Source: Sphingomonas sp. IC-56 (GTDB lineage Bacteria; Pseudomonadota; Alphaproteobacteria; Sphingomonadales; Sphingomonadaceae). Taken from it: a DNA stretch of 64,000 nt. The position numbers were made by a program, and so were the translations under genes. Below, piece after piece: positions 26,908-34,760 of this stretch; the first letter of the stretch is position 1, and the number at the start of each line of letters is the position of its first letter. The DNA lies in NCBI RefSeq assembly GCF_021043375.1, contig NZ_JAJNDV010000004.1, positions 1 through 64,000 on the forward strand. Reading direction: 5' to 3'. The notes below the pieces were generated by a model. It did no database searches, was not told the origin of the DNA, and worked only from the letters and a program-made list of their open reading frames with translations.

Positions 26908-26926
26908 TTTACCCCGTGCGGGAAAA
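26908..26926. promoter_or_regulatory. Operator-like pseudopalindrome 1
   Basis: TTTACCCCGTGCGGGAAAA: outer TTTACCC is matched by GGGAAAA with one mismatch. It begins right after the cysS stop and resembles the element at 26940-26958 at about 14 of 19 positions. Centres are 32 bases apart, close to three helical turns, as expected for a pair of operators bound on one face. Confidence 0.55.
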
Positions 26927-26939
26927 TCGGTTGCACCTG

Positions 26940-26958
26940 CTTACCTCTTGCGGGTAAG
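26940..26958. promoter_or_regulatory. Operator-like pseudopalindrome 2
   Basis: CTTACCTCTTGCGGGTAAG: CTTACC pairs exactly with GGTAAG around a seven-base centre. It ends eight bases before the ATG of the HTH-DAHP synthase frame, so a bound protein would block transcription or translation start there. The adjacent HTH domain is the obvious candidate reader. Confidence 0.6.
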
Positions 26959-26966
26959 CTCGGGGC

Positions 26967-28553
26967 ATGACGACACTCGCTGGTACCAAGATCCGCCGCT
27001 TTCGCGAAGAACGCTCGCTCTCCCGCGCCGCGTTTGGCGCATGGTTTGATACGCCGGGATCGACGGTGCAAGGCTGGGAAGAAGACGGCAAGCGCGCCTC
27101 TGCGGCGGTAGTGAACCAGATCGCCGCCAATGGCATCGCGCATCACCAGGATTGGTACATGCCGATCCGGAACCTGGAGCACGCCATGAGCTGGACTCCC
27201 GATAGCTGGCGTAAGGCGGAAGCGCGTCAGCTTCCCGTTTACCCTGATGCTGCTGCACTTGAAGCTGCCACACGCCAGCTCGAAACGGCGCCGCCTTTGG
27301 TTTTCGCCGGGGAAGCGCGTCAGCTGACCCAGGACCTGGCAAAGGTTGCTCGTGGCGAGGCGTTCCTGCTTCAGGGCGGAGACTGCGCCGAAAGCTTCGC
27401 CGAGTTCCACCCCAACAACATTCGCGATACGTTCCGCGTGCTGCTGCAGATGGCGGTGGTGCTCACCTTTGCCTCCAAGCTGCCGACGGTGAAGCTTGGC
27501 CGCATGGCCGGCCAGTTCGCCAAGCCGCGTTCAGCCGACACCGAGACGATCGAGGGCGTCACCCTGCCCTCCTACCGCGGCGACAATGTCAACGACATTG
27601 CCTTCACGCCGGAAGCCCGCAATCCCGATCCGCAGCGGATGGTTCAGGGCTATGCCCAGTCCGCCGCGACGCTGAACCTGCTGCGGGCCTTTGCCCAGGG
27701 CGGGTACGCGAACCTACACCAGGTGCATAAGTGGACGCACGACTTCCTGGACCAGAGCCCCTGGACCGAGCGCTACAAGCATGTCGCCGATCGCATCGGC
27801 GAAGCGCTCGACTTCATGGCAGCCTGTGGAATCGACGCCGAGAGCGTGCCGCAACTCAAGGCAACGCAATTCTACACCAGCCATGAGGCGCTGCTCCTTC
27901 CCTATGAGCAGGCACTCACGCGGCAGGATAGCCTGACGGGTGACTGGTATGACACGTCGGCCCACTTCCTGTGGATCGGCGACCGCACCCGCTTCGACAA
28001 TTCGGCGCATGTCGAGTTCCTGCGCGGCATCGGCAATCCGATCGGCATGAAGTGCGGGCCGAGCCTGGAGCCCGACGCGCTGCTGCGCATGCTGGACTTG
28101 CTCAACCCGGCGCGCATCCCGGGGCGGATGACGCTGATCACCCGCTATGGCCATGACAAGATCGAGGACGGCCTGCCCAAGCTGGTTCGTGCGGTGAAGC
28201 GCGAGGGGCATTCGGTGGTATGGAGTTGCGATCCAATGCACGGCAACGTGGTTAAGGCAGCCAATGGTTACAAGACGCGGCCGTTCGATCGGATTCTTGC
28301 CGAGGTTCGGGGCTTCTTCGCCGTGCACCGTGCGGAGGGCACTTTTGCCGGCGGCATTCATGCTGAGATGACTGGGCAGAATGTCACCGAGTGCACCGGC
28401 GGCGCGGTGGAGATCACCGAGCAGGGACTGGCCGATCGCTATCACACGCATTGCGACCCGCGGTTGAATGCGGGGCAGAGCCTGGAACTCGCCTTCCTTC
28501 TGGCCGAGATGCTCAACGCCGAAATGGCAGAGCGCCGCAAGACGGTGGCCTGA
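26967..28553 (+). CDS. Class II DAHP synthase with N-terminal XRE-type helix-turn-helix
   Basis: A continuous 528-codon frame. Residues about 5-55 look like an XRE helix-turn-helix ([20 protein letters not shown], then [17 protein letters not shown]). From [20 protein letters not shown] (ATG at 27186) the rest is class II 3-deoxy-7-phosphoheptulonate synthase: [63 protein letters not shown] and [12 protein letters not shown]. The enzyme joins PEP and erythrose-4-phosphate to open the shikimate pathway. Class II enzymes normally have about 455 residues, the length from 27186, which has its own GGAG six bases upstream. So either one fused protein, or an internal start giving enzyme alone, or both. 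Confidence 0.85.
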   Translation: MTTLAGTKIRRFREERSLSRAAFGAWFDTPGSTVQGWEEDGKRASAAVVNQIAANGIAHHQDWYMPIRNLEHAMSWTPDSWRKAEARQLPVYPDAAALEAATRQLETAPPLVFAGEARQLTQDLAKVARGEAFLLQGGDCAESFAEFHPNNIRDTFRVLLQMAVVLTFASKLPTVKLGRMAGQFAKPRSADTETIEGVTLPSYRGDNVNDIAFTPEARNPDPQRMVQGYAQSAATLNLLRAFAQGGYANLHQVHKWTHDFLDQSPWTERYKHVADRIGEALDFMAACGIDAESVPQLKATQFYTSHEALLLPYEQALTRQDSLTGDWYDTSAHFLWIGDRTRFDNSAHVEFLRGIGNPIGMKCGPSLEPDALLRMLDLLNPARIPGRMTLITRYGHDKIEDGLPKLVRAVKREGHSVVWSCDPMHGNVVKAANGYKTRPFDRILAEVRGFFAVHRAEGTFAGGIHAEMTGQNVTECTGGAVEITEQGLADRYHTHCDPRLNAGQSLELAFLLAEMLNAEMAERRKTVA

Positions 28554-28560
28554 CGCCAAG

Positions 28561-28595
28561 CAGCCCCGTGTGCCGATGGGAAGCACACGGGGCTG
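28561..28595. terminator. Strong hairpin between convergent genes
   Basis: Perfect 13-base stem CAGCCCCGTGTGC / GCACACGGGGCTG with a nine-base loop, seven bases past the DAHP synthase stop and facing the convergent ferritin-like gene. There is no T-run on either side, so it may act as an RNA 3' end or block rather than a classical terminator. Confidence 0.55.
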
Positions 28596-28667
28596 GCCGG
28601 CGCATCCAGCCAAAGCCGGACGCTGCCATGGCGCCTGCCGCCAGAGGGCGAACGGCAGGCGGGCCGG

Positions 28668-29669
28668 TCAGGCGTTCGCGGCGCTGAGGCTCAGCGTGCC
28701 GTTCACGCCATTGGGGAAGAAGCCGCCCTTGTTGGTCGCGGTTGGCGTCAGATAAACAATGTTGAGCACCTGTCCGGCGCTGCGGCCAAAAGCGAGCGCG
28801 TTGGCGTCGGTTGGCACGATATTGGCCACATTGTTCAGCGGGCGGATGCCCTGATCGAGATCGGTGTTGCCGTCCAGGCTATCGCGCGCGTTGGAGATCG
28901 CCTCGGTTGAATCGATCAGCGACGGCGTGTCGATCCCGCGGCGGAACAGCACCGTCCGCACCATGGCTGCATGATATCCCTCTGCCGCCATGATGCCGGC
29001 CGCGGCTTCGAGGTACAGCTTACTCTCAAGCAGCGCCGCCGAGCCCTTGTACGCCGTGACCCCGACATCCTCGAACAGGAAAGCCGCGAGCAGGAAGTTG
29101 TTCTCGTTGGCATAGGGGTCGAAGGTCCCGTTCGCGCCAACCAGCCCCGCCGCGCGCGCCGCGGCAGTGAAGGCGCCCTCGGGACGTAGGTCGAGATCGG
29201 GCTGCGCTACGGCAACCGAGCCCAGCTGGCTTCGCAGAAAGGCAACATGCGCCTGCTCATCGGCGGCAATCTCACGCGCGAACGCGCGGATCATGGGATC
29301 GGTGAACGTGACCTGCCGGCCACCCGTCGGAGCGCCAGCGCGGCCGGTGCCGGACAAGAGGTTTGTCGGCAGCGAGGTGCCGTTGACGGCGAAGGCGTAG
29401 AATTGCGCTTCGAGATATTCGAGGTTCAACGCGAAGTTGAGGATGTTCTGGTCCGACGTCGCAGTGGGGGCGGGAGTCGGGCTGGGGCTCGGGCTGGGCG
29501 TAGGTGTGACCACGTCGCCATCATCGTCATCATTATTGTCGCAGCCGGCGAGCAACGCCGCGCCTGCGACGGCGGCGCTGACGCCGCCGGCCATTTTCAT
29601 GAACTGCCTGCGCTGAGCGCGGCGCTCGTCGCAAGCGGCGAGGACATCGGCGATTTCGTTGTTCTGCAT
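28668..29669 (-). CDS. Ferritin-like domain protein, Tat-exported lipoprotein
   Basis: 333 residues from the ATG at 29669, placed by GGAGG five bases before it. The N-terminus has a twin-arginine motif and lipobox, RRQFMKMAGG then LLAGC. An Asp/Asn tract and a Pro/Ser/Thr linker follow. The domain (NILNFALNLEYLEAQFYAFA, EIAADEQAHVAFLR, AAGIMAAEGYHAAMVRTVLF) has the E-E-x-x-H-type residues of Ferritin_2 di-iron proteins. Close homologues are called desiccation-related. It follows its paralogue at 29681-30646, with its start lying inside the paralogue's terminal region. Confidence 0.88.
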   Translation of the reverse strand: MQNNEIADVLAACDERRAQRRQFMKMAGGVSAAVAGAALLAGCDNNDDDDGDVVTPTPSPSPSPTPAPTATSDQNILNFALNLEYLEAQFYAFAVNGTSLPTNLLSGTGRAGAPTGGRQVTFTDPMIRAFAREIAADEQAHVAFLRSQLGSVAVAQPDLDLRPEGAFTAAARAAGLVGANGTFDPYANENNFLLAAFLFEDVGVTAYKGSAALLESKLYLEAAAGIMAAEGYHAAMVRTVLFRRGIDTPSLIDSTEAISNARDSLDGNTDLDQGIRPLNNVANIVPTDANALAFGRSAGQVLNIVYLTPTATNKGGFFPNGVNGTLSLSAANA

Positions 29670-29680
29670 GTCAGCCTCCC

Positions 29681-30646
29681 TCAATTCGCCGCGCTCAAGC
29701 GGATGTTGCCATTGACCCCATTGGGGAAGAAGCCGCCGCGATCGGTGGACGTCCGGCTGAGATACGCAATGTTGAGCACCTGTCCGGTCGTCCGGCTAAA
29801 GGTGATCCCGTTCGCGTCGGTCGGCACGATGTTGCTGGTCAGCGTGTCGCCCGAGCCGGTCGGCCGGACGCCCTGGTCGAGATCAGCGGGGCCATCCAGC
29901 GCGTCGCGCGCGTTGGAGATCGCTTCGCTCTGATCAAACACCGCCGGCGTCGCCATGCCCTTCATATGGATCGACGTGCGCAGCATCGCCGAGTGATACG
30001 CCTCAACCGCGAGGATACCGGCCGAGGCATCGATGAAGGTTTTGTTGGTAAGAAGAGGGGCCGCGCCCTTATATGCGGTAACCCCAACATCCTCGAGCAG
30101 GTAGGCGGAAAGAAGGAAGTTCTCTTCGCTTGCATAGGGGTCGAACGACTGTCCCGCGCCGATCAGTCCGGCCGACCGGGCGGCGACCGAAAAGGCGCTT
30201 GTCGGGCTGACGCTCAGGTCGATCGCCGGCTGTGCAATGGCTGCGCTGCCGAGCTGGCCGCGGATAAAAGCCACGTGCGTGCGCTCATTAAGCGTGATCT
30301 CGCGGGCGAGACGCGCCACGACCGAGTCACTGAACGTCACCTGCCTTCCGCCGGTGACAGCGCCAGGGGTCCCGGTGCCAGTCTGGAGGTTTGCGGGCAG
30401 TGTCTCGCCCAACACGGCGATGCTGTAGAAATTGGCTTCGAGATATTCCAGGTTCAGCGCGAAATTGAGGACATCGGCATCCGTGGGCGCCGCAGCCTGG
30501 GCATGAGCAGACTGGCCGCCGCCAACCAGCGTAAGGCCGCCGCCCAAGGCGGTTGCCAGCCCAAGCGCACGGAAAAAGTCTCGGCGCCCCCGCATCATCG
30601 TGACCTCATGGTCGTGACGCAGCGCCGTGTCGGGTTCCATTTCCAT
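29681..30646 (-). CDS. Ferritin-like domain protein, Tat-exported
   Basis: 321 residues. A Tat signal RRDFFRALGLATALGGG ends near AHAQAAA, with no lipobox Cys. The Ferritin_2 domain parallels its downstream paralogue (DVLNFALNLEYLEANFYSIA, EITLNERTHVAFIRGQL, ASAGILAVEAYHSAMLRTSI) with matching Glu and His positions. Both end in GGFFPNGVNG. The ATG at 30646 has GGAGG in front. An EcfG-type promoter on the minus strand ends about 25 bases upstream, so the pair is likely a stress operon. Confidence 0.88.
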   Translation of the reverse strand: MEMEPDTALRHDHEVTMMRGRRDFFRALGLATALGGGLTLVGGGQSAHAQAAAPTDADVLNFALNLEYLEANFYSIAVLGETLPANLQTGTGTPGAVTGGRQVTFSDSVVARLAREITLNERTHVAFIRGQLGSAAIAQPAIDLSVSPTSAFSVAARSAGLIGAGQSFDPYASEENFLLSAYLLEDVGVTAYKGAAPLLTNKTFIDASAGILAVEAYHSAMLRTSIHMKGMATPAVFDQSEAISNARDALDGPADLDQGVRPTGSGDTLTSNIVPTDANGITFSRTTGQVLNIAYLSRTSTDRGGFFPNGVNGNIRLSAAN

Positions 30647-30670
30647 TTTGATCCTCCCTGGACTTCAAGT

Positions 30671-30696
30671 GGAACCGATGTGGAAGCGTCCGCGTT
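30671..30696 (+). promoter_or_regulatory. EcfG-type promoter toward the Crp/Fnr gene
   Basis: GGAAC at 30671-30675, 17 bases, CGTT at 30693-30696: an exact EcfG consensus match, 58 bases before the GTG start of the Crp/Fnr regulator. Confidence 0.82.
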
Positions 30697-30698
30697 CC
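30673..30698 (-). promoter_or_regulatory. Overlapping EcfG-type promoter toward the ferritin-like genes
   Basis: On the minus strand GGAAC (30698-30694), 17 bases, GGTT (30676-30673), one base off consensus. It shares nearly all bases with the plus-strand site, so one 28-base element serves both directions and implies shared control of the regulator and the ferritin-like pair. Confidence 0.68.
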
Positions 30699-30754
30699 AG
30701 ACACTTAGCGCTCGGTACGCTACCGTACACGCGCTGGACAAAGGGGCGGCTGGT

Positions 30755-31492
30755 GTGACTACCGGCGTGAAAGAGGATGTACGGGAGTGGATCGTCGGGC
30801 CTCCGCCCGATGCCTGTGCTTCGTCCAACGCGCTGGTGCAGGCGCTGCCTCTTCAAGATCGTGTCGCGCTGATTGCGGCTTGCCAGCGCAGTGTCGTGGG
30901 GTGTGGCGCATTGCCAGGCATGCCCATGGCGGTCTTCCCCGAAACGGCGATCCTGAGCCTGGTCGACGCGCGCGGCGTGGAGCTTGCCCTGGTCGGCAGC
31001 GAGGGGATGACCGGATGGTCGATCCTGCTTGGCAGCATGGCGCATGGCGTTCGTTGCGTCGCCGAGTGCGGCGGCACCGTGCTTGCCCTGCCCGCGGTAG
31101 AACTGACTCGCCTGTGCCGCGCCTCTGCTCCCATCCGCGCCATGGTGCTGCAATTCGTCGAAGTGGTGGCGGCGCAGATGGCGCACGCGATCAGCGCCGC
31201 GACGTGCCACAGTCTCACCGCTCGGCTTTCCCGCCGCTTGCTGATGCTGCACGACCGGAGCCTGGGCGACAGTTTTGATGTGACGCATGCGCGTCTGGCC
31301 GAGGCACTGGCGGTGCGGCGTGCAAGCGTGACGGACCGGCTGCACCTGCTGGAGGGGGAGCACATACTGCGCTGCCTCCGAAGCCGCGTCACGCTGCTCG
31401 ACCGGCCTGCGCTGCTTGCCGCTGCCGCTGGTGCCTATGGCGGTGCCGAACTAGCCTATCGTCAGATGATCGGAGCGTTCGGCAAGAGCTGA
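30755..31492 (+). CDS. Crp/Fnr family transcriptional regulator
   Basis: 245 residues from a GTG at 30755 (AAGGGG seven bases upstream). The N-terminal part is Crp-like (LQDRVALIAACQ, FPETAILSLVDARG, LVGSEGMTGWSILLG) but has no clear cyclic-nucleotide phosphate loop and no Cys cluster for an iron-sulfur centre. The C-terminal winged helix (DVTHARLAEALAVRRASVTDRLHLLEGEHIL) binds DNA. It is divergent from the ferritin-like operon through a shared EcfG-type element, so it may tune that operon. Its signal is unknown. The longer open frame back to 29966 lies over the ferritin genes and is rejected. Confidence 0.87.
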   Translation: MTTGVKEDVREWIVGPPPDACASSNALVQALPLQDRVALIAACQRSVVGCGALPGMPMAVFPETAILSLVDARGVELALVGSEGMTGWSILLGSMAHGVRCVAECGGTVLALPAVELTRLCRASAPIRAMVLQFVEVVAAQMAHAISAATCHSLTARLSRRLLMLHDRSLGDSFDVTHARLAEALAVRRASVTDRLHLLEGEHILRCLRSRVTLLDRPALLAAAAGAYGGAELAYRQMIGAFGKS

Positions 31493-31505
31493 GCCGCGCA
31501 CCTCG

Positions 31506-31657
31506 GGATCAGCGACATGTTTTCTTTTGGCGTTGCCCGACGGGTGAAACACGGTTGCAATCTGATCCGTGCAGAAGCCGGGCGCCGGCGGCCTCCCTCC
31601 CCCTTGGCCGCAGGCACCTCCCTGAACTGCGGGGCGGCTTCTGCCGCCCCTTTTTTT
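31506..31657 (+). ncRNA. Candidate structured small RNA or regulatory 3' UTR with anti-Shine-Dalgarno loops
   Basis: The 165 bases behind the Crp/Fnr stop are highly structured. GGATCAG (31506) pairs with CTGATCC (31562); GCAGAAGCC (31571) pairs with GGCTTCTGC (31636); inside, GGCGCCGGCGGCC and GGCCGCAGGCACC form a long stem whose loop is TCCCTCCCCCTT. A second CACCTCCCTG segment follows, and the whole ends in a strong terminator. CCTCC loops pair with Shine-Dalgarno sequences and mark several alphaproteobacterial stress RNAs. No start site is identified; it may be cut from the Crp mRNA. Confidence 0.5.
31631..31657 (+). terminator. Rho-independent terminator
   Basis: GGGGCGGC, loop TTCT, GCCGCCCC, then seven T. 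It ends plus-strand transcription from the Crp/Fnr gene and the RNA candidate, touching the stop of the convergent DUF488 gene. Confidence 0.92.
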
Positions 31658-32088
31658 CATGGGAACAGGTCCACGATTTCGGCACCGTCGCCCTCTGCTT
31701 GAAGCAACAGGGTTCGGTGGCAATGGCCGGGCGCGCGCTCGAAGCAGAGCAGCGCACTGGGCTTCTCCGCCGCCAGTCCGCGCATTTGGGCCGCTTGCGC
31801 CTGCGCCTCCGGCAGCTCCAGCTGCTCGGCATATACCGCGCGCAAAGTCGTGACATCGCCGCGCTTGGCGGCGTCGCGACCGGGCTTGGGCGTGCCGAGA
31901 TGTTTCAGATGGGCATAGTCGATCCCTGCCTCGCGCAGGGACGCGGCGAGGATGTTCTTGGAAAAGCCCGGCCGGCGCGACAGCGGCAATGCCCGCACGT
32001 CGATGACGCGCTCGACGCCGGCGCGTTGGAGCGCGGCGATGAACTCGCCCATGGTCGTCGCTTCATAACCGATGGTGAAGATCTTCAT
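31657..32088 (-). CDS. DUF488 family protein
   Basis: 143 residues with the family landmarks [13 protein letters not shown] at the start, [28 protein letters not shown] and [13 protein letters not shown] near the end. The Cys and His of CFERxPxxCHR are conserved in the family, whose function is not established (a nucleic-acid-related role has been suggested). Its start at 32088 abuts the divergent trmFO gene. Confidence 0.9.
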   Translation of the reverse strand: MKIFTIGYEATTMGEFIAALQRAGVERVIDVRALPLSRRPGFSKNILAASLREAGIDYAHLKHLGTPKPGRDAAKRGDVTTLRAVYAEQLELPEAQAQAAQMRGLAAEKPSALLCFERAPGHCHRTLLLQAEGDGAEIVDLFP

Positions 32089-32143
32089 GGTGCATCCTTT
32101 GCGACCGCTGGCGCCAGCGCGGGACCCCCGCTATCTGCCGCCT

Positions 32144-33457
32144 GTGACTCACGACATCCATATCATCGGCGGCGGCCTCGCCGGCTCCGAAGCCGCATGG
32201 CAGCTCGCCCAGGCAGGCTACAAGGTCCGTCTTTCCGAAATGCGCGGGTCGGGCAGCATGACGCCTGCGCATCAAAGCGACCGCCTGGCCGAACTCGTCT
32301 GCTCCAACAGCTTCCGCTCGGATGACGCCGAACGCAATGCCGTGGGCCTGCTTCACCAGGAGATGCGCGACCTCGGTTCGTTGATCCTGGCAGAGGGTGA
32401 CCGGCACAAGGTGCCCGCCGGATCCGCCCTGGCAGTCGACCGCGACGGTTTTGCCGATGGCGTGACCGCTGCGCTGGAGACGCATCCCAACATCACGATT
32501 GTACGGGAGCGCGTGGACCAACTGCCGGTCGACGGGCTGACGATCGTCGCTACGGGCCCGCTTACCGCGCCGGGACTCGCGGACAGCATCGGCACGGCGA
32601 CGGGCAAGGACAGCCTGGCCTTTTTCGATGCCATCGCGCCCATCGTTCACCGCGACAGCATCGACATGGAAGTCGCCTGGTTCCAGTCGCGCTGGAACAA
32701 GGGGTCCGGCAAGGATTACATCAACTGCCCCATGACCAAGGAGCAGTATCTGGTCTTCCACCAGGCGCTGCTCGACGGCGACAAGACCGAGTTCCAGGAG
32801 TGGGAGAATGTTCCGTACTTCGAAGGCTGCATGCCGGTCGAAGTCATGGCGGAGCGCGGTGTGGACACGCTGCGCTATGGCCCGATGAAGGGCGTCGGGT
32901 TGGACCTCCCGAGCACCGGGCGCTGGCCCTACGCAGTGGTCCAGCTGCGGCAGGACAACGCGCTTGGGACGCTTTGGAACATGGTCGGGTTCCAGACCAA
33001 GTTGAAATATGCCGCGCAGGTTGAGCTGTTCCGGACCATTCCAGGTCTGGAAAAGGCGGAGTTCGCGCGGCTCGGGGGATTGCATCGCAACACCTTCCTC
33101 AAGTCGCCCGAGCTGCTGGACGGCACGTTGCGGTTGAAGTCTCGGCCCAACATCCGCTTCGCCGGGCAGATCACGGGATGCGAAGGCTATGTCGAGAGCT
33201 CCGCGATCGGTCTGTTGGCCGGCCGCTTTGCCGCCGCGGAGCTGAGTGGCACGACGTTACCCTCCCCGCCGCGCGAAACGGCGATGGGCGCGCTTCTGGC
33301 CCACATCACGGGGGAGGCGGAGGTAGAAACCTATCAGCCGATGAACGTTAATTTCGGCTTGTTCCCGCCGATCGAAGGCCGCACCAAGAAAGCGGACAGG
33401 AAACTGATGTACACCGACCGCGCACGTGTCGCTTTCAAAGGCTGGCTCGCCGCCTAA
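32144..33457 (+). CDS. trmFO: Methylenetetrahydrofolate-tRNA-(uracil-54-C5)-methyltransferase
   Basis: 437 residues from the GTG at 32144 ([23 protein letters not shown]-binding GGGLAG). The frame is open back to 32072, with an ATG at 32087. TrmFO blocks are clear: [53 protein letters not shown] and [16 protein letters not shown]. It makes ribothymidine at position 54 of tRNA using methylene-THF and FADH2. The very C-terminus ([20 protein letters not shown]) is standard for the family. Confidence 0.95.
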   Translation: MTHDIHIIGGGLAGSEAAWQLAQAGYKVRLSEMRGSGSMTPAHQSDRLAELVCSNSFRSDDAERNAVGLLHQEMRDLGSLILAEGDRHKVPAGSALAVDRDGFADGVTAALETHPNITIVRERVDQLPVDGLTIVATGPLTAPGLADSIGTATGKDSLAFFDAIAPIVHRDSIDMEVAWFQSRWNKGSGKDYINCPMTKEQYLVFHQALLDGDKTEFQEWENVPYFEGCMPVEVMAERGVDTLRYGPMKGVGLDLPSTGRWPYAVVQLRQDNALGTLWNMVGFQTKLKYAAQVELFRTIPGLEKAEFARLGGLHRNTFLKSPELLDGTLRLKSRPNIRFAGQITGCEGYVESSAIGLLAGRFAAAELSGTTLPSPPRETAMGALLAHITGEAEVETYQPMNVNFGLFPPIEGRTKKADRKLMYTDRARVAFKGWLAA

Positions 33458-33936
33458 TCGCCATCATCCTGGGCGGAAGCGGCCGGTTTGCAGGCGCAGG
33501 GAGGCTTCTTCGCTTTGCGCTTGGGCGCGGTCGTAGTGAACTCTGTACGTGTGAGCGCTCCAGACCTGTCTGCGTCGGCGGCCGTGAACTTGGTGGTAGT
33601 CTTTGCGGCCCATTCCTCGAAGCTCAGCCGCCCGTCTCCGTTGGAGTCGAGCTTTGCATAAGCCTTACGCCGCGAAGCGAGGTACTCTTCGCGGGTGATG
33701 CTGTCGTTGCGATCCTTGTCGTAGCGGTTGAAGCGCTTTTCCTCCCGGGTCTTGGCGGTGGCGCTCGGCGCCTCATCGGGAAGCGAGCCCGTGGAGTCGC
33801 TATCGTCGTCACCTGCAGCAGCGGTTCGAGAAGCGGCGGGCAACGCCGGGCGAGACGACGCCGGCGTCCTGACCAAGAAAAATGCCGCTGTGGCAAGCAT
33901 AAGCACCGCTACTAGGCCTAAAACATAGCGCCACAT
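33454..33936 (-). CDS. EF-hand calcium-binding membrane-anchored protein
   Basis: 160 residues: one N-terminal span ([22 protein letters not shown]), a low-complexity linker, then EF-hand loops [26 protein letters not shown] and [13 protein letters not shown] with Asp/Asn/Glu at calcium-ligand positions. The C-terminus is Lys/Pro/Cys rich ([10 protein letters not shown]). It probably binds calcium in the periplasm. It ends four bases inside the convergent trmFO stop region. Confidence 0.87.
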   Translation of the reverse strand: MWRYVLGLVAVLMLATAAFFLVRTPASSRPALPAASRTAAAGDDDSDSTGSLPDEAPSATAKTREEKRFNRYDKDRNDSITREEYLASRRKAYAKLDSNGDGRLSFEEWAAKTTTKFTAADADRSGALTRTEFTTTAPKRKAKKPPCACKPAASAQDDGD

Positions 33937-33995
33937 CGTCGTGCCTCCCAGTTCGGGTCGGCACAGGCTAGCTACTTATCGGCCGAGCGCAACGT

Positions 33996-34643
33996 TCAAC
34001 GGCCCGAAAGTCTGTGCCATAACAGACGACCGATGCGAGCAACGGGGCCGGCGTCGCCCTCCACCTTCATTCGGGCGAGATGCGCCATCGCGCCGAGCGG
34101 CCGTCCATTGCGGCTCCAGTGCCGCCTGGCCGCTTCGGCAAGCAACGGCCGCGCGTGTGTACGCGCCGCAGCGGCCTCCTCCTGACGGCTTAGATTGGCT
34201 GCCAAGTCAACGAGCGCCCAGCCCCGCCCAGCTTGCGCGAGCGGATCCGTCGGCGCCGCGCCCAGCACCGATCCGGCTGCGGCGAACAACTGGCCGCGCC
34301 CCTCGGCAAACCGCGTGAGAGCCTCCGAATCAAGATGTTCCTCCTCCACCAGCACCTCCCAGCCATGCACGAGCGGGACAAGCGCCTTTGGGGATATCCC
34401 TCTAGCAACCACCTCTTGCTGAAGTGCTTTCAGCACCGGCTCTGCCGGCGCCGGCGCATGGTCGAGCTTCGCCAGCGACTCACGCCACCAAGCGAGCCGT
34501 AGTTGGCCCAGGGCGGGGTCGGTACTGGTCCGCAACAAGGATGACAATGTGTCATCCAGGGCGAGTAGCGCCGCCAACCCCGCACGCGCCGCCGTTGGAG
34601 CATAGGAAAGCACCAACTGACGTTCCGGAGAATCAGCGGTCAC
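33996..34643 (-). CDS. Squalene/phytoene-synthase-like protein (NDUFAF6-type)
   Basis: 215 residues from a GTG at 34643. The pattern LVLSYAPTAARAGLAALLALDDTLSSLLRTSTDPALGQLRLAWWRESL is that of the phytoene-synthase-like group related to NDUFAF6, a complex I assembly factor. The DxxxD prenyl-diphosphate motifs of true phytoene synthases are not seen; the second-half helix reads LVDLAANLSRQEEAA. So it is probably not a carotenoid enzyme. Role uncertain. Confidence 0.78.
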   Translation of the reverse strand: MTADSPERQLVLSYAPTAARAGLAALLALDDTLSSLLRTSTDPALGQLRLAWWRESLAKLDHAPAPAEPVLKALQQEVVARGISPKALVPLVHGWEVLVEEEHLDSEALTRFAEGRGQLFAAAGSVLGAAPTDPLAQAGRGWALVDLAANLSRQEEAAAARTHARPLLAEAARRHWSRNGRPLGAMAHLARMKVEGDAGPVARIGRLLWHRLSGR

Positions 34644-34760
34644 AGCGAGCCTACACCTTGGCCGCCGCGATCTAAGGGCGGTATTAACCTCATCCGTATA
34701 AGCGCCTTTGGTGAGAATAGGGACATAACGCCCCGTTCGTTCGAGACCGAGAGCACGATC

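Noticed and set aside
29966..30754. Upstream extension of the Crp/Fnr frame
   Set aside because: It would run across the ferritin-like gene and its promoter; the N-terminal part has no Crp-like pattern before residue 1 of the GTG start.
31517..31702. 61-codon open frame over the RNA candidate
   Set aside because: It runs through the terminator and into the convergent gene; no ribosome site, and base pairing explains the sequence better.
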